Source of the DNA: Phyllostachys edulis | Taxonomy: Eukaryota > Streptophyta > Magnoliopsida > Poales > Poaceae | Assembly: GCA_036346405.1 (NCBI GenBank) | Contig: CM070568.1 | Coordinates: forward strand, 1,797,221 to 1,861,220 | DNA length: 64,000 bases | Direction: 5' to 3' | Shown: in pieces, positions 24,101 through 35,734 of the stretch | How the letters are laid out: every line of letters begins with the position of its first letter | How positions within the stretch are numbered: position 1 is the first letter of the stretch | Translations under genes and position numbers: made by a program | Notes under the pieces: generated by a model | Seen by the model: only the letters and a program-made list of their open reading frames with translations | The model's database searches: none | What the model was told of the DNA's origin: nothing

Positions 24101-24834
24101 CTTCCCTTTCATTTTCGTCCAACTTGTTTCTAAAAATAGGAACAAGTGCTTTTGTGTATTCTTCAAGTGTACAATGCTCTCATTATTAGTTTCCTTCTCC
24201 AGACGACCTTTGAAGAAAGTCGCTTAAATGAGGCAGAGGTTGGCGACAAGCAAAAATGGTTGAAAGAGGGAATGGACTGCAATTTGCTTTACTGGAATGG
24301 ACGGGTATTTCCTATTTTGTTTTCACATCATCTGACATCCAATCAACTAGTGAATTACCTTCTCATAATTTTCCACAGTATACTAGTTGATTGTGTTATA
24401 TATTATTATGCAGCAAATGATATTGGCCATTAACTTTGATAATGTTTGTAGATCATTGGTTTTGAACTTCCCATCACTGTTAGGCTGACTGTAACTGATA
24501 CAGACCCGGGGCAAGGTGACAGTGCACAAGGTAGAGAATTCTGTAGTTTGCTGCTGCAAAATGTTCCTGTGATTTAGTCATACATCTTGCTAATAAAAGT
24601 AACCACATACAATCTAGTTACGAAGATCACAACATTATCTCGGATGTTTCTTTTATCATGGAAAGTAGGTTAACCTTCTCAGAATCCATAATCATCTTTT
24701 TACTGTATTTTGTAGGAGGAACAAAACCTGCAACCCTGGAAACAGGATCTGTTGTTACTGTGCCCTCGTTTGTGAACGTAGGCGATGATATCTTGATTGA
24801 TTCAAGAACCGGCCAGTATATGAACCGAGCATAG
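21165..24834 (+). CDS. Elongation factor P, probably plastid-targeted
   Basis: Seven exons: 21165-21318, 21432-21509, 22326-22432, 22698-22775, 24203-24304, 24452-24530, 24716-24834. All junctions are GT-AG and in phase, giving 238 residues. The first 50 or so residues are rich in Arg, Ser and Ala with few acidic residues, like a transit peptide. The rest follows bacterial [38 protein letters not shown] with the loop lysine of [15 protein letters not shown], then the two OB-fold parts with [21 protein letters not shown] and [11 protein letters not shown]. Family knowledge: EF-P binds the ribosome and relieves stalling on consecutive prolines. Intron 4 (22776-24202) contains a 720-bp hAT element. 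A degraded copy of the last exon lies at about 26158-26290. Confidence 0.93.
23279..23998. mobile_element. hAT element inside EF-P intron 4
   Basis: Ends CATGGTTATCAAGGCG and the inverse of CATGGTTATTAAGACGG, flanked by a perfect 8-bp duplication CTAGAAGC (23271-23278 and 23999-24006). The subterminal zones repeat GGCG/CGCC words. Between 23560 and 23705 a purine-rich tandem repeat (GGGGGAGAGGGAGAGAGGATGCG type, about 36 bp) occurs about four times. No transposase. Confidence 0.9.
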
Positions 24835-24849
24835 AGGAGAGGATACTAG

Positions 24850-26157
24850 ACTAGACCTCAACAGAGCTGTATTTTTTTTTGGCCGTCCATTTTGTTTGCC
24901 TATTCACTGTACGAAAGCCCTTCTTTTTTTGTCCCTGAGATGTGCAGGCTTCACTGTTCACTACATCGTTCATTGCATCTGGACTCGCGACACCAGGCAT
25001 AAAATTCTGTTAAGTTCTTCGACCTGCGTCTCAAATTCGGTTACCAGAGAAGATGAGAGAAGCACTTTCCTTTTTTATTTTGGTTCCCACATACACTAGT
25101 CATAAGATGAGCAAAGCCTACAATGTATAATCCCAAAATGGAACAAAACTACAGAAATGGTTAACGGCGAAGCAAATTGACAATAGGACAAAAGCGTTGT
25201 CAAGGCATTCCTCGTTAGCTCGGAGCTAGCATATATCTCTGAACATCGATCAATCTATTGGGCTCCGTGATCTGAAAGACAAACTTAATTCATATGGAAC
25301 AAATCACATCCTGATCCCTGACACTAACGTCTATCTACATTTCATCAAAACACAACTCCTGATTCCTGACACTAACGTCTATCTACATCATTTCATCAAA
25401 ACACAACTCGTACTTCAGTTGAATCCGACACACAAAAAAAGGAGTAAATTTCACTTTGCACCCTGTAATCTTACAATGGTTTCACTTCGCACTACGCTTA
25501 ACAAATATTTTTACTTTGCATCACCTCTTCTTATCATGTGTTGCACTTTTTTTTCATTGCAATTCATCATATCAGCACAAAGAGTCTTGGAGAATCGTAA
25601 CCAAATAGTATGTAGAACCAAGCAATTCATTGCACAGTGCACAACAAACAACAACAACATAGTCATCTATATTTATGAAACATGTTAATGAATTATGGAG
25701 CCTGATGGTAATGCTAACAATAATACTATCTTTGCTTCCATATATCTCGGTTTATATTTATATATATTATATACCATTTTCAAGAGTACCATACCATTCT
25801 GCTATAAAAAGTGAACCTTCATTAAAATTTTTATAAAATTCACTTTAGGCCATCTTATAATTATTATTGGAGTATGCTTAAATAGATAAAGAGATATCAT
25901 AATACCATTTAAGTGGTATACGAGAAGGAGTACGTATTCTCAGGGGTACCGTACCATTTTTCTATACCATACCATGATAAGCGATTGTATGAGTACTGAA
26001 GCATAGGTTTTCTGGAGGGTTAGTTGTGCCGTTGCGTGAGGGATAAACTAGATGTAAAGCCACAGAGTACTGAATTGTATGCATTAGTGCCCTTATTTTC
26101 TTGTATACTAATTGCGCAGAGCTATTTGTGTAACAAACCTTACAAACCAAATAAAAT
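24850..26157. other. Intergenic region between EF-P and its degraded 3' copy
   Basis: Holds the EF-P 3' UTR, a tandem duplication at 25311-25409 and AT-rich sequence at 25730-25960 with repeated TACCATACCAT words. No gene is supported. Confidence 0.45.
25311..25409. repeat. Two-copy tandem repeat of about 50 bp
   Basis: Unit 1 25311-25358 and unit 2 25359-25409 share CCTGACACTAACGTCTATC and ATTTCATCAAAACACAACTC; unit 2 has three extra bases. Confidence 0.85.
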
Positions 26158-26290
26158 AGACGATGATATCCTAGTTGATTCAATAACCAAACAGTGAACG
26201 GGTCGAGAGCATAGAGGGTCGCATCAGAGCTGTAGTTTTTTTACGTTCGCCTACTTTTTTGCGGGTTAACCTGTATGAAAGATCTTCGTT
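26158..26290 (+). pseudogene. Degraded duplicate of the EF-P last exon and 3' UTR
   Basis: The segment reads GATGATATCCTAGTTGATTC against GATGATATCTTGATTGATTC in the true last exon. It continues through the stop region (GAGCATAGAG) and 3' UTR (AGAGCTGTA, then a T tract and GTTCGCCTA). A premature TGA follows TKQ. No other EF-P exons are found beside it, so this is a partial local duplication. Confidence 0.7.
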
Positions 26291-26743
26291 TGGGGGTGGC
26301 GTCTGCTCCCTTCGAAAGTTTCAAGCGTCACCTACAAATTTTCATCTTTTATGAAGCGCAGTACAACTCTGTCATGTCACCCCTTCATTACAGCGGCACA
26401 GCTAATTTGTCAGCACGACATCGAGCTTCTTCAGGCACAAAATTCGTTTGACATGGAAATTGCGTTTCACTTCCTTTACTGCTACGAGAAAAGAACACAT
26501 ACATCTCCAGGGGAAAAAACAGAGGAAAGACCACACGAGTTTGCCATCTCTTTTCTGATAAAAGGAAAGAGGTCATCAGAATTATTAAGTCGGAGGCATG
26601 CCTGGGTACAGGGTAAGCTAATGGTTGCAAGTTGGTCTAGAAATTTACAGGATGGTTTTAGTATGCTACACACAAGATCGGTACAGTGATACACATGCAA
26701 GACAAGTACTCTTTTCCTCTCTTCATCAGGTGGAAGCTGCTCC

Positions 26744-29700
26744 TCACATCTCAATATGGTGAGAATGATTTGGAATCTCTCCTTGGTTGTCCAGGGGCAT
26801 GTACTGAGCCATGATGGCACGGATCTCTGAATCCATGTAGCTCTGTAGGCAGAGGCAATGCAAAAGAGAATTAGAAGCCAACCTAGAGTTACGAGCACAT
26901 AATTAACTTGCAGAAGTAGTGCATATCATACCCGGATCCTGTACTTGTACACTGCATATCCTGCAATTCCTGCTGCCACTAGGCCGAAGAAGATAACCCA
27001 CAGGAAGCTCCACCCTACCTGTGCTGCTGCACTTTTGCCTGAATACAATGGATGCCGATTTAGTATCACTCAAGTCAATGCTTAGACTTATCCTATATGT
27101 TGCTATTTTGAGCTTTCAAGAGCTAATCTAATGAAGAGATAATCACCTATCAGACTAGTGCACCTCAAATAGATTAACTAGCTGCAACTTTCACTGATTA
27201 GCTTAAGTATATGAGTGCAACTACTGAGACAATAATAGATTAGTTAGAAAAGATATGTGCATACTTATGCATGTATCATGCTCCTTCATGTACAGCAAGC
27301 CTCCACTGCAGCCGCACTCATAGCTTCCCCATGTGTTCTTGCATTTGCATTCCTTGCACTGGCATGCACTCTTTTCCTTGCATTCATTAATATCTGTCAC
27401 AAAATATTTCCCATCAGCACAACAACAAAGGAGCAACACGACCAATGGTATCCGATATGCCTTGACTGTGGTAGCAAATTCTTAGGTGCATATTCGCATT
27501 TGTCCATTGGAACCTACAAGTTTTGTGGGACAGGCAAGCACTTATAAAATAGCCTAATGGATTTCAGGAATTGACTCTTTACCTTGACATTTGTGGGTAC
27601 CATCACCTTTGAACCCATCCGGGCATTTACAGCCGTCATCCTGTAGGTCGCAACACCACAAATATGCTTTTAGATTTTTGAAAATACATGTGGCAGCATT
27701 AGGGTCAGCAAAAATCCCAACTGGTAACTTACAGTGCAGGCAGAGTACGTCCTGCCATTCCTGGTCTCCTTCCAACATCCTCCATTGTTAATCTCACAGC
27801 GCCCAGATCCTGAAGCTAAAATAACAAGGGCAGGTATAATTAAATAGTCAATAAGGCTAAACTTGCATGTCACAAAAAAAAACGCTTTGTCTGTTGCAGT
27901 AGAAGTGCTATCAAGGGTTAGTGCTAAACAACAATCAACCATCCTCAGGTAAGGAGTGATCAATTATTTAAATACTCAAAATAAACAAAGAAGATGGCAA
28001 GAAAATAATCTCCTAATTTCTTGCAGTATACATACCTTCACAATGAGTGTAGCCATCACCAACGAATCTCACACCTTTCACAACTGGACATTGGCAAACT
28101 CTTCCACGGAAAGTATCCTACATATATATCAGACAAGTATCATATGCATAAGCTAAACAGAGAAAAGCATTATCCCACGAACTAGAGTTTAGCAGAAAAG
28201 ATAAGACCACCAGAAGTACCTTGCATGCGGTGATGTTAGCAGCCTTATCTTGCCAACAGCCACCATTGTTCTCCAAGCACTCGTTTGTTTGTATATCTAC
28301 AGTTTGACAACATGAATTGAAGATGTTTAAAAGGAATGTACAAAACAGACTATGCTTGCAGTATAAGTATTCATCGCAAATGCAGCAAACTGAGGGAAAA
28401 ATTAGGGGAATCAATGCACCAACCTTCACTCAAGCAAACAGCGGGCTCAGTAGTTTCTCGAAAACCAGCACAAAGTGCTTTAAGAACTGCTCCTTTGTCA
28501 AGTTTCCCTGAGAAATAAATGTTTGGATATGCACGACTGGAACTTCAAATCACTTTGATGGAGCCATAATGGTTTGAAGAGCACGCACCTCTGTATTGTC
28601 TATTGTTGATGACTAGTGTTGGTAAGATGGTAACATCACCACGAGAGCCCTTGCCAATCTATGTAAAATGGTCCATAATGATACATTACGATCACAAGCG
28701 GGATGAATATAAGATATAATATCACACTGCGGTACTAACCTGTGCATCCTGTTCAGCTTTCAGTACAGGATTATCTTCATCAGCATCTGGATCACCAATA
28801 CACTTATCTATTGCTTTGTGATCAAGGCCTGGAAATTATAGATGTATTCGGTACAATTATTGCACCTCACAACAAAAAATAGAAAGGCGTATGCAAACAA
28901 CCAACATACCAAGTGACTTGATAACTCCATCAGCACATTCCTTAGTGTATTTCTTTTCCTTCATTGGGCATCGAATTGCAAAATCAGTCACATAGTCCCA
29001 CCACAACCAAGGTTTCTCATTCTCCTTTGCTACTTTATAAACACAGACTTGACGTAAATTCTGAACCACCACATCTTTCCCATCATACCCTTTGCTGAAA
29101 TCCTGTTCTGGGTCAGGTGCACAATACCTCCCATGGTTGATACACTGGGACTTGCACTGCTTGCTTAGAATGAAGGCCTCTGGGCAATACCAGGTAATGT
29201 AATGAGGAGTGAACTGCGTGTAGCCCTTCTTCTCGAGTATCTGTGCTGCTCCTTTGAAGCTCTTGACGAAATCAATCTGGCTATCACATTTCGGTCCACA
29301 TTCATCATTACTGTTAGTCCAAAATTCATACTCAACACGCTCATCAGGGTGGGGCAGGGACTCCCTCCAATCCAAATTCACATTAACCATGTCACCGTTA
29401 TCAATTGCTTTCTTGAGCCTATCTCCAAAGCTTTTGGTTATCAGCGCTGAAGGAATGGTGATGTTCTCTAAATAATCTGCCCTCCCGCTCTCTTCAGGCG
29501 TGTCCATTGTAATTAGAGGTTCAGCCTTGTCATCAGCAACAAGGATTGCCGCTGCTCCTGCTTTCTGTGCATTCCATGCCTTCTTCGTGAAGAAGCAATC
29601 TGTATGCAACAGCAGAAAAACCATATTATGTAATCCATAGTATATACTCCCTCCATTTCGCTATGTTTGTCCATGACCTCAGGCATGGTTATTGAGTCGT

Positions 29701-32700
29701 CGACTAGTCGACAAGTCGGTGGAGAAGAACCGACTGGGCCTGGTGACTCGACTTGCCAGGGCAAGTCAAGCAACCTGTCGACTAGGCGGCGGCAAGTCGG
29801 CCGACTTGGTGGGAGAAACATTTGATTTGAGGCTTGTGTTAAGCCATGTTGATATATTGTGATGATTATGCTTTACTTTTGCTATTTGAGACTTAGGAAC
29901 TTGTTGTCGTGTTACTTAACTATCGTGTAGAATGCTATTGTCGTTGAGAACTTGATGTTTTAGATGCTTAATTTCCTAATTGCTCATTTATTTGTTGTTA
30001 TGTTGTATGATTTGTATTGTCCTCTTTAATTCATGGCGCTATATTGCTCTCCCTTGAAGGTATCGTATGAGTTCGTCATAGTTTATCTTCATCATATGCC
30101 CATTCTTGTTTTTTAATTTTGCAGCATGAAGGTCTCAAATCATGCTTCAAAGATGGATTCAACAAGTCAAATGAGAGAGTTTGGACTCAAAACATATAAG
30201 TCATCAATCTTCTCTTTAATTCAAACTATAAATGTACTTTTCGATCACTGCAATAAAAGCAGTGTTCCCCTAGGTGCTAGGCGCTAGTCAGGCCACTCAA
30301 GCTTAACGCTAGGGAGCAGAGCGTATATGAGGGAGCGAGGCGCGAGGTGAGCGAGGCGAGGCGAGGCGTGGAGGCAAGGAGGTGAGGCGAAGCAGCAGGA
30401 GGCCGACTCGAGGCGAGGCGATGGGGAAGAAGGAGGCGAGGGGTAGAAGAAGGAGGCAAGGAGGAAGGAGGTGGTCGCGTGACTCGCGTCATCTTGGGCT
30501 CTCGGCCGTCCGATCGAAATTATTCTCACGTAATCTGAGCCGTTCGATCGAGACACAGCCCCTCCATATTGCGACACGTGTCCCCGAAACCCTACAAGAC
30601 AGCCTCCTCCCGAGTCCCAACCCTTCCCACGCACGTCGTCGCTTCCTTCTGCTTCCCCTCGCTCCCTCTGCGGCCTCGCTCCCCCTCGCCTCCGCTTGAG
30701 TTGGCCTCCCCCCTCATCACCTTGCCTCGCTCCCCCCTCGCCTCCGCGCCTCGCTCCCTCCGAGCCTCGCTTCCACCACTAGCAGCGGAGGTTGAATCGA
30801 GCAACGGAGAGGCCAAATCGAGCAGCGGGAAGGTTGATTCGGCGTCAGCGGGAGATCGATTTGGCGCCGGTGAGTCGGACCACCCCCTCCTCTCTTTCTG
30901 TTCCATCCCGCCTCGCACCGCCTCCCCACCTCAAGACCGCCTTGCGGACCTTGCCACCGCCGCCTCGCCTTGCCCACCTGGGTCCGCCTTGGACCGGTGT
31001 TGACCGCCTAGGTAGGCCGAGCGCCTAGGGGCCCTTTTGAGGCCAAGGCACGGTAGTTACCTTGCGCCTAGCGCCTAGGCGGCGCCTAGGGGAATACTGA
31101 ATAAAAGGTATATAATATATACATGTGTACATACATATCACTGCCATATGAACAATACCTTTCGACTAGTCAGCGGCTAGTCGACTAGTCAGCAAGTCGG
31201 TCACTAGGAGGGTAGTGTCGACTTGCCGACTTAATAACGTTGGCCTCAGGAGTATCCATTTCAATATATTTGTCCATTGTAGGAATCTAGAGTGTAGTTA
31301 CTGCAATTTTTATCTCTCTACCCCTACTTAAATGCTTTGGAAGAGGTTAAATGGTTGTGGTATGCCATTTAATAGGGGTATGTAGGGTCATTTCTCATTA
31401 AGTATTTGTTATATTTAGTGCTTCCTTGGTCGTATGGTGGGCTGTGGACAAATATGGCAGGGAGTGTTAATTAACCAAGTAGAATGCAACATCATAGAGC
31501 AGACAAACAAGAACATACTTTCAAGGACGGGGTGGTACTCGCGTCATCTTGGGCTCTCGGCCGTCCGATCAAAATTATTCTCATGTAATCCGAGCCATTT
31601 GATCGAGACCCACCCCCTCCATATTGCGACACGTGTCCCCTAAACCCTACAAGACAACCTCCTCCCGAGTCCCAACCCTTCCCACGCACGCCGCCGCCTC
31701 CTTCTTCTTCCACTCAAGCACCCCTCGCTCCTTCCGCGCCTCGCTCCACCCTCGCCTCCACTTGAGTCGGCCTCCCCCTCGTCTCCCCGTCACGCTCCCT
31801 CCGTGCCTCGCTCCCCCCTCGCCTCTGCGCCTCGCTCCCTTCAAGCCTCACTTCCACCACCGGCAGTGGAGGTTGAATCGAGCGACGGAGAGGCCAAATC
31901 GAGCAGCAGGAAGGTCGATTCGGTGTCGGCAGGAGGTCGATTCGGCGCCGGCTATGTTGCACCGATACACGATCTGGAGATGCAGCGACACGGATCTGGC
32001 GATCTGTGATACCCATTTCTCCGAAAAACCCGATACGGCGATACGGATGTGTGTGTATGTATAAAATGAGATACTTGATAAGTTTGAGACTTTAAGTCAA
32101 GGGTTTACCAATGTATGTAAATTTGTCCATGTATGTATGTAAATTTACTCCATTTATCCGGCATATAAGTAAATTTATCAATCACAAAAAGAAAATAAGT
32201 AGAAATGTAGATACTAGTCACAAAAAGAAACAATCTAACTAACAGCTAGATGTCCACATGCATCGTAAGACCACCAACAATCTAACATAATCAACTACAT
32301 TAACACCACCACGGCCACATCTCCCCGATCACTTAACAACAAATTTGCCACCACGGCCACATCTCCTCCCACCGCCACATCTCCCAGTTCATCTTCAATC
32401 CCCACCACCACCACCCACATCTCCTCCACTAACAACAAAGAAGTTCACCTTCAATTCCCACCACCACCGGATCTGAGAGAGAGAGAGAGCAGACTTTGGC
32501 TCGTCATGGTCATGGAGAGAGCACCGTCGCCGCCTCATGATCGCCGCCATCTTCACATGGAGGAGGAGGCGCTGTCACCAGGTCGCGCGGAGGAGGAGGC
32601 CGCTGCCATGGTTCCGCCGCCTCGCCGCCATGCCGGTCGCCCGCCGCCGCTGCCATGGGTCGCCATGCCTCGCCGGCCGCCGCCTCTGCCACGCCAGACG

Positions 32701-34600
32701 GCTCACTCGCTCTCTGCAAGACGGGAGACAGAGGGAGGCGCCAAGATCTCTGGGGAGGCATCTGGTGCAGCAGAGGTTAGCATCTTCCATGGGCTTGGCG
32801 AAAAGATGAGTGGGGCTTCTTTCCACGCCAGACGGTGTATCGGGGTGTATCGGGCGTGTCGAATTACATTTCTTTTTTAAATAAAAGAATACCGATACTT
32901 CCGATACGACGGGTCAGATCATGCCGACGTGTCGGGATCTGCAGACGGCTACCGAGCGTGATTTGCATCGATCAGAGGCCGCGAGTTAGACCACCCCGCC
33001 CTCTCTTTTCTGTTCCATCCGCCAGACCGCCTTATGCCTATACGAACCGCCAAAATTGCCTCGCCTTGCACTTTGGTCCGCCTTAGACCGGCGTTGATCG
33101 CATAAGCGGCCGAGCGCCAGGCCCGATTGAGACCGAGGCGCGGTGGTTGCCTTGCGCCTAACGCCTAAGCGAATCGAGCGATCGCTTGGGGAACATCAAT
33201 AAAAGGTATATAATATATACATGTGTACATACATATCACTGCCATATGAACAATACCTTTTGACTAGTTGGCGGCTAGTCGACTAGTCGGCAAGTCGGTC
33301 ACTAGGAGGTTAGTGTCGACTTGCTGACTTAATAACCTTGGCCTCAGGAGTATCCATTTCAATATATTTGTCTATTGTAGGAATCTAGAGTGTAGTTATT
33401 GCATTTTTTTCTCTTTACCCTTACTTAAATGCTTTGGAAGAGGTTAAATGGTTGTGGTATGCCATTTAATAGGAGTATGTAGGGTCATTGCTCATTAAGT
33501 ATTTGTTATATTTAGTGCTTCCTTGGTCGCATGGTGGGTTGTGGACAAATATGGCAAGGAGTGTTAATTAACCAAGTAGAATGCAACATCATAGAGCAGA
33601 CAAACAAGAACATTAAACAATAATTGGTTGAAAACAAAATTAGTGGAGCATCTTAGGAAGATGAAAACGTACGCGGTAAAAGATATAGTATGCTTTCTAT
33701 GAAAGCTCGTAAGATCTGCTGACAAAACAGAAAACCAATTCACTCGCTCAGTCTCTTTGACTAAATGGTTAAAGCACTTAACTGGCTTACCTTTTTCAGC
33801 TGCATCGTACCGTGGGTCAAAACTCTGTATGTAGATAGAGCCCCTATGCTCCTAATGTAGAGCTGGAACTACAACAGTTACCGTGGAATCCGCGATCACA
33901 CATGAGTTACAGTTGTTTTTCCGGTGAAGCTAGTACTTTACTTGACCTATCTACTATAAAAATCAATGAGGGTCTGACATGATCTTTCAGATTAGGTTTC
34001 CTCCACAGATTTGGTCGTTGTACCAAATTGGGCCAACGAACATTCAACTTAACCACATCATCACATGACAAGATCTAACTTTCAGCGCACCTAACTAAAG
34101 ACCACACGATTAAACAAAAAAATTGTGCCACTTGCGGTCAACCTTTCAACTGCAATCTATCCAATCCAACCAAACATGGCATATAAAGCTTAGCTCACTC
34201 ACAATCACGAAGTCACACAAGGATAACCAAACAGAGACCAACTGTACTGCAGTACTAGCAACCAAAAGAGGCAATTTTGTAGTGATTTTCTCACCTCCCT
34301 GTCGACGAGCAGGAAGATGGGGAAGGAGCCGGGCTTGGCCTTGTAGGAGATGTCGAAATCATCGAAGCTCTTGCATGCCTTCCTGTTGGCTTTGGGGTAG
34401 GCGACGACACCGATCATGGTGCCGCCGTACTGCGGCACGCCGAAGTTGCCAATGGCGCACTCGTAAGTGCCCTTGAGCTCATCGGGCGCCGTCACCTTGA
34501 GGCTGTTCTTCTCCACGACGAACTTCCCGTGGCAGAAACCCCACAAGAATGCCGCCCACACCAGTAGCCGCAGCATCGCACGGCCGGATCGAAGCCTCAT
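26744..34600 (-). CDS. Vacuolar sorting receptor (VSR/BP-80), apparent frameshift in exon 1
   Basis: Twelve exons on the minus strand: 34600-34295, 29599-28910, 28828-28740, 28658-28589, 28507-28424, 28296-28220, 28117-28036, 27815-27733, 27640-27583, 27393-27265, 27038-26932, 26842-26744. In order they encode a signal peptide, the protease-associated luminal domain ([24 protein letters not shown]), a central cysteine-rich domain ([30 protein letters not shown]), EGF-like repeats ([23 protein letters not shown]), one transmembrane helix in exon 11, and a cytosolic tail with the tyrosine sorting motif YMPL. VSRs cycle between Golgi/TGN and prevacuole carrying NPIR-type cargo. Exons 2-12 agree in phase, but exon 1 ends in phase 0 where phase 1 is needed. 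The family's DRGDC appears as DRE, so one G seems missing near 34295-34300. As read, translation stops about 28 codons into exon 2. With one more base the length would be 624, normal for VSR. The start at 34600 is chosen over 34627 and 34576 and is uncertain. Confidence 0.9.
30260..31099. mobile_element. hAT element (inner) nested in the outer hAT
   Basis: Ends CAGTGTTCCCCTAGG and the inverse of CAGTATTCCCCTAGG, flanked by a perfect 8-bp duplication AATAAAAG (30252-30259 and 31100-31107). The interior is rich in GAGGCG/CGCCTC words and yields only compositional ORFs. Confidence 0.88.
30460..33613. repeat. Tandem duplication within VSR intron 1
   Basis: Unit A (about 30460-31516) and unit B (about 31517-33613) share the order CTCGCGTCATCTTGGG, GCGACACGTGTCCCC, GGTATATAATATATACATG and CAGACAAACAAGAACAT, with high identity. 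Unit B is longer because it contains an extra insertion of about 1.0 kb (about 31954-32985). The copies include intron DNA outside the transposons, so this is a segmental duplication, not a second insertion. Confidence 0.85.
31954..32985. mobile_element. Unclassified insertion in the second duplication unit
   Basis: This stretch is present in unit B and absent from unit A. It starts near CTATGTTGCACCGATACACG and contains several GATACGGCGATACGG-type words at both ends, in opposite orientations. It looks like another DNA transposon, but neither termini nor target duplication could be fixed. A three-part CCACCACGGCCACATCTCC repeat lies near 32310-32420. Confidence 0.5.
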
Positions 34601-35200
34601 GCTCCAATCCGCGATTAAACCTTGCAATTCGCGAATCCCAGTCTCCGCGACTTGATCGGGGCAAAAAAAAGAACAAAAAGAGGAGCGATCTTGGGGTTGT
34701 ACGGGCCAAGAAAGCCACGGAAGCGGCGGGGGTAGAGCGGAAAGATTGGATTTTGACGGCGGGGGACGGGGGCGAGTGGGAGAGATTTTTTGAGGGGTTA
34801 CGGTTACTTGGGGTTCGGGAGGAGATCGATGGTTCGTTGAGAGGGGGGAGGAGGTGGTGAAGAAGAAGCCTTTTCTGGTTTAACCGAAGCAGCACATGAG
34901 CAACGTGTCGTGGTTTTTCTTTTTCTCTCCGTTTTTTTTTGTTTTCTTTCAAGGAATTAATTAATGTCGACCAAAATGCAACTCATCGATGCATCGTGAC
35001 TCATGCAGATGCAGGCATGGACGCACGTGACTCCCTCGCTACTCCTGACGGTGACTCATCCAGTAAACATGCATGCTAGATTGTATTGGATGTGAACAGA
35101 ACAACTTTAGTTAAGGTCTTGGTCAAACTAAACCCTCTTGATTACTACTGCTTTTCTCACCTTTTGTTTTGGCAACAACAATCAAAGATGCCCTAACATC
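34601..35200. other. VSR 5' UTR, promoter and flank
   Basis: No further gene. A G/A-rich leader runs from 34660 to 34860. No TATA box is convincing. Confidence 0.4.
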
Positions 35201-35249
35201 GGACAAGATCCTAGTACCATATAAAGGTGGGGCGATTGAGAGAAGAGAA

Positions 35250-35734
35250 AAAAAAAGAACAAAAAGAGGATTTCGGTCTAAAAATGATTTCAGCATAAAA
35301 GAGAAAATGAGATTTTAATTGATTTTCGAATTTAAGTAAATACAACAAATCAAATAGTCTTTTAGAAAAATAGCAATAGAGTTAAAAATTCTAAAAAAAA
35401 AATTCCTTGAATTATTTTGAATTTAATAAAATTAATTCCAACTTAAAGTTGGTTTTATTTTTGCACATAAATTATTTTAATTTCGAAAAATAGGAAAAAC
35501 CTTTTAAATTCTAGAATATTCAAGAAATTAATTAAAATTTCTTTTTCACTTTAAATCCAATAAAATCCCGAAAACTCAATCAATTTTATTTTTGACATTA
35601 AAAGCGGGAAATTAAATAATTAACTTTATTTTATTTTTTCTTTTTAACCAAGAAAACTCTTTTAAATATCGAAAATCCAATAAAATAATAACATTATTCA
35701 TTTTATTTTTGGTAACATACTTTGGGATGTTACA
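35250..35734 (-). mobile_element. Partial LTR of a gypsy-type retrotransposon, reversed
   Basis: Very AT-rich stretch with many TTTTAAAT-type words whose right edge, read on the minus strand, begins TGTAACATCCCAAAGTATG, the same start as the LTRs at 4383 and 5614. No second LTR, primer site or target duplication was found, so it may be a solo or truncated LTR. Confidence 0.45.

Larger units (their letters stand above)
29684..33349. mobile_element. hAT element (outer) in VSR intron 1
   Basis: The left end CATGGTTATTGAGTCG and the inverse right end CAAGGTTATTAAGTC are flanked by ACCTCAGG (29676-29683) and GCCTCAGG (33350-33357), a near-perfect 8-bp duplication. Subterminal GACTAGTCGAC/AGTCGG words mark both ends. 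A second right end with the same flank lies at about 31248, because part of the element was tandemly duplicated. The termini resemble the hAT in EF-P intron 4 (CATGGTTATCAAGGCG). Confidence 0.75.
29645..33570. mobile_element. Interrupted Stowaway-like MITE in VSR intron 1
   Basis: CTCCCTCCATTTCGC near 29648 begins a Stowaway-type terminus. Its inverse counterpart (GGACAAATATGGCAGGGAGTG and the variant with AAGGAGTG) lies near 31448 and 33543. The original element has been split by the hAT insertion starting at 29684 and then partly duplicated. Confidence 0.6.
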
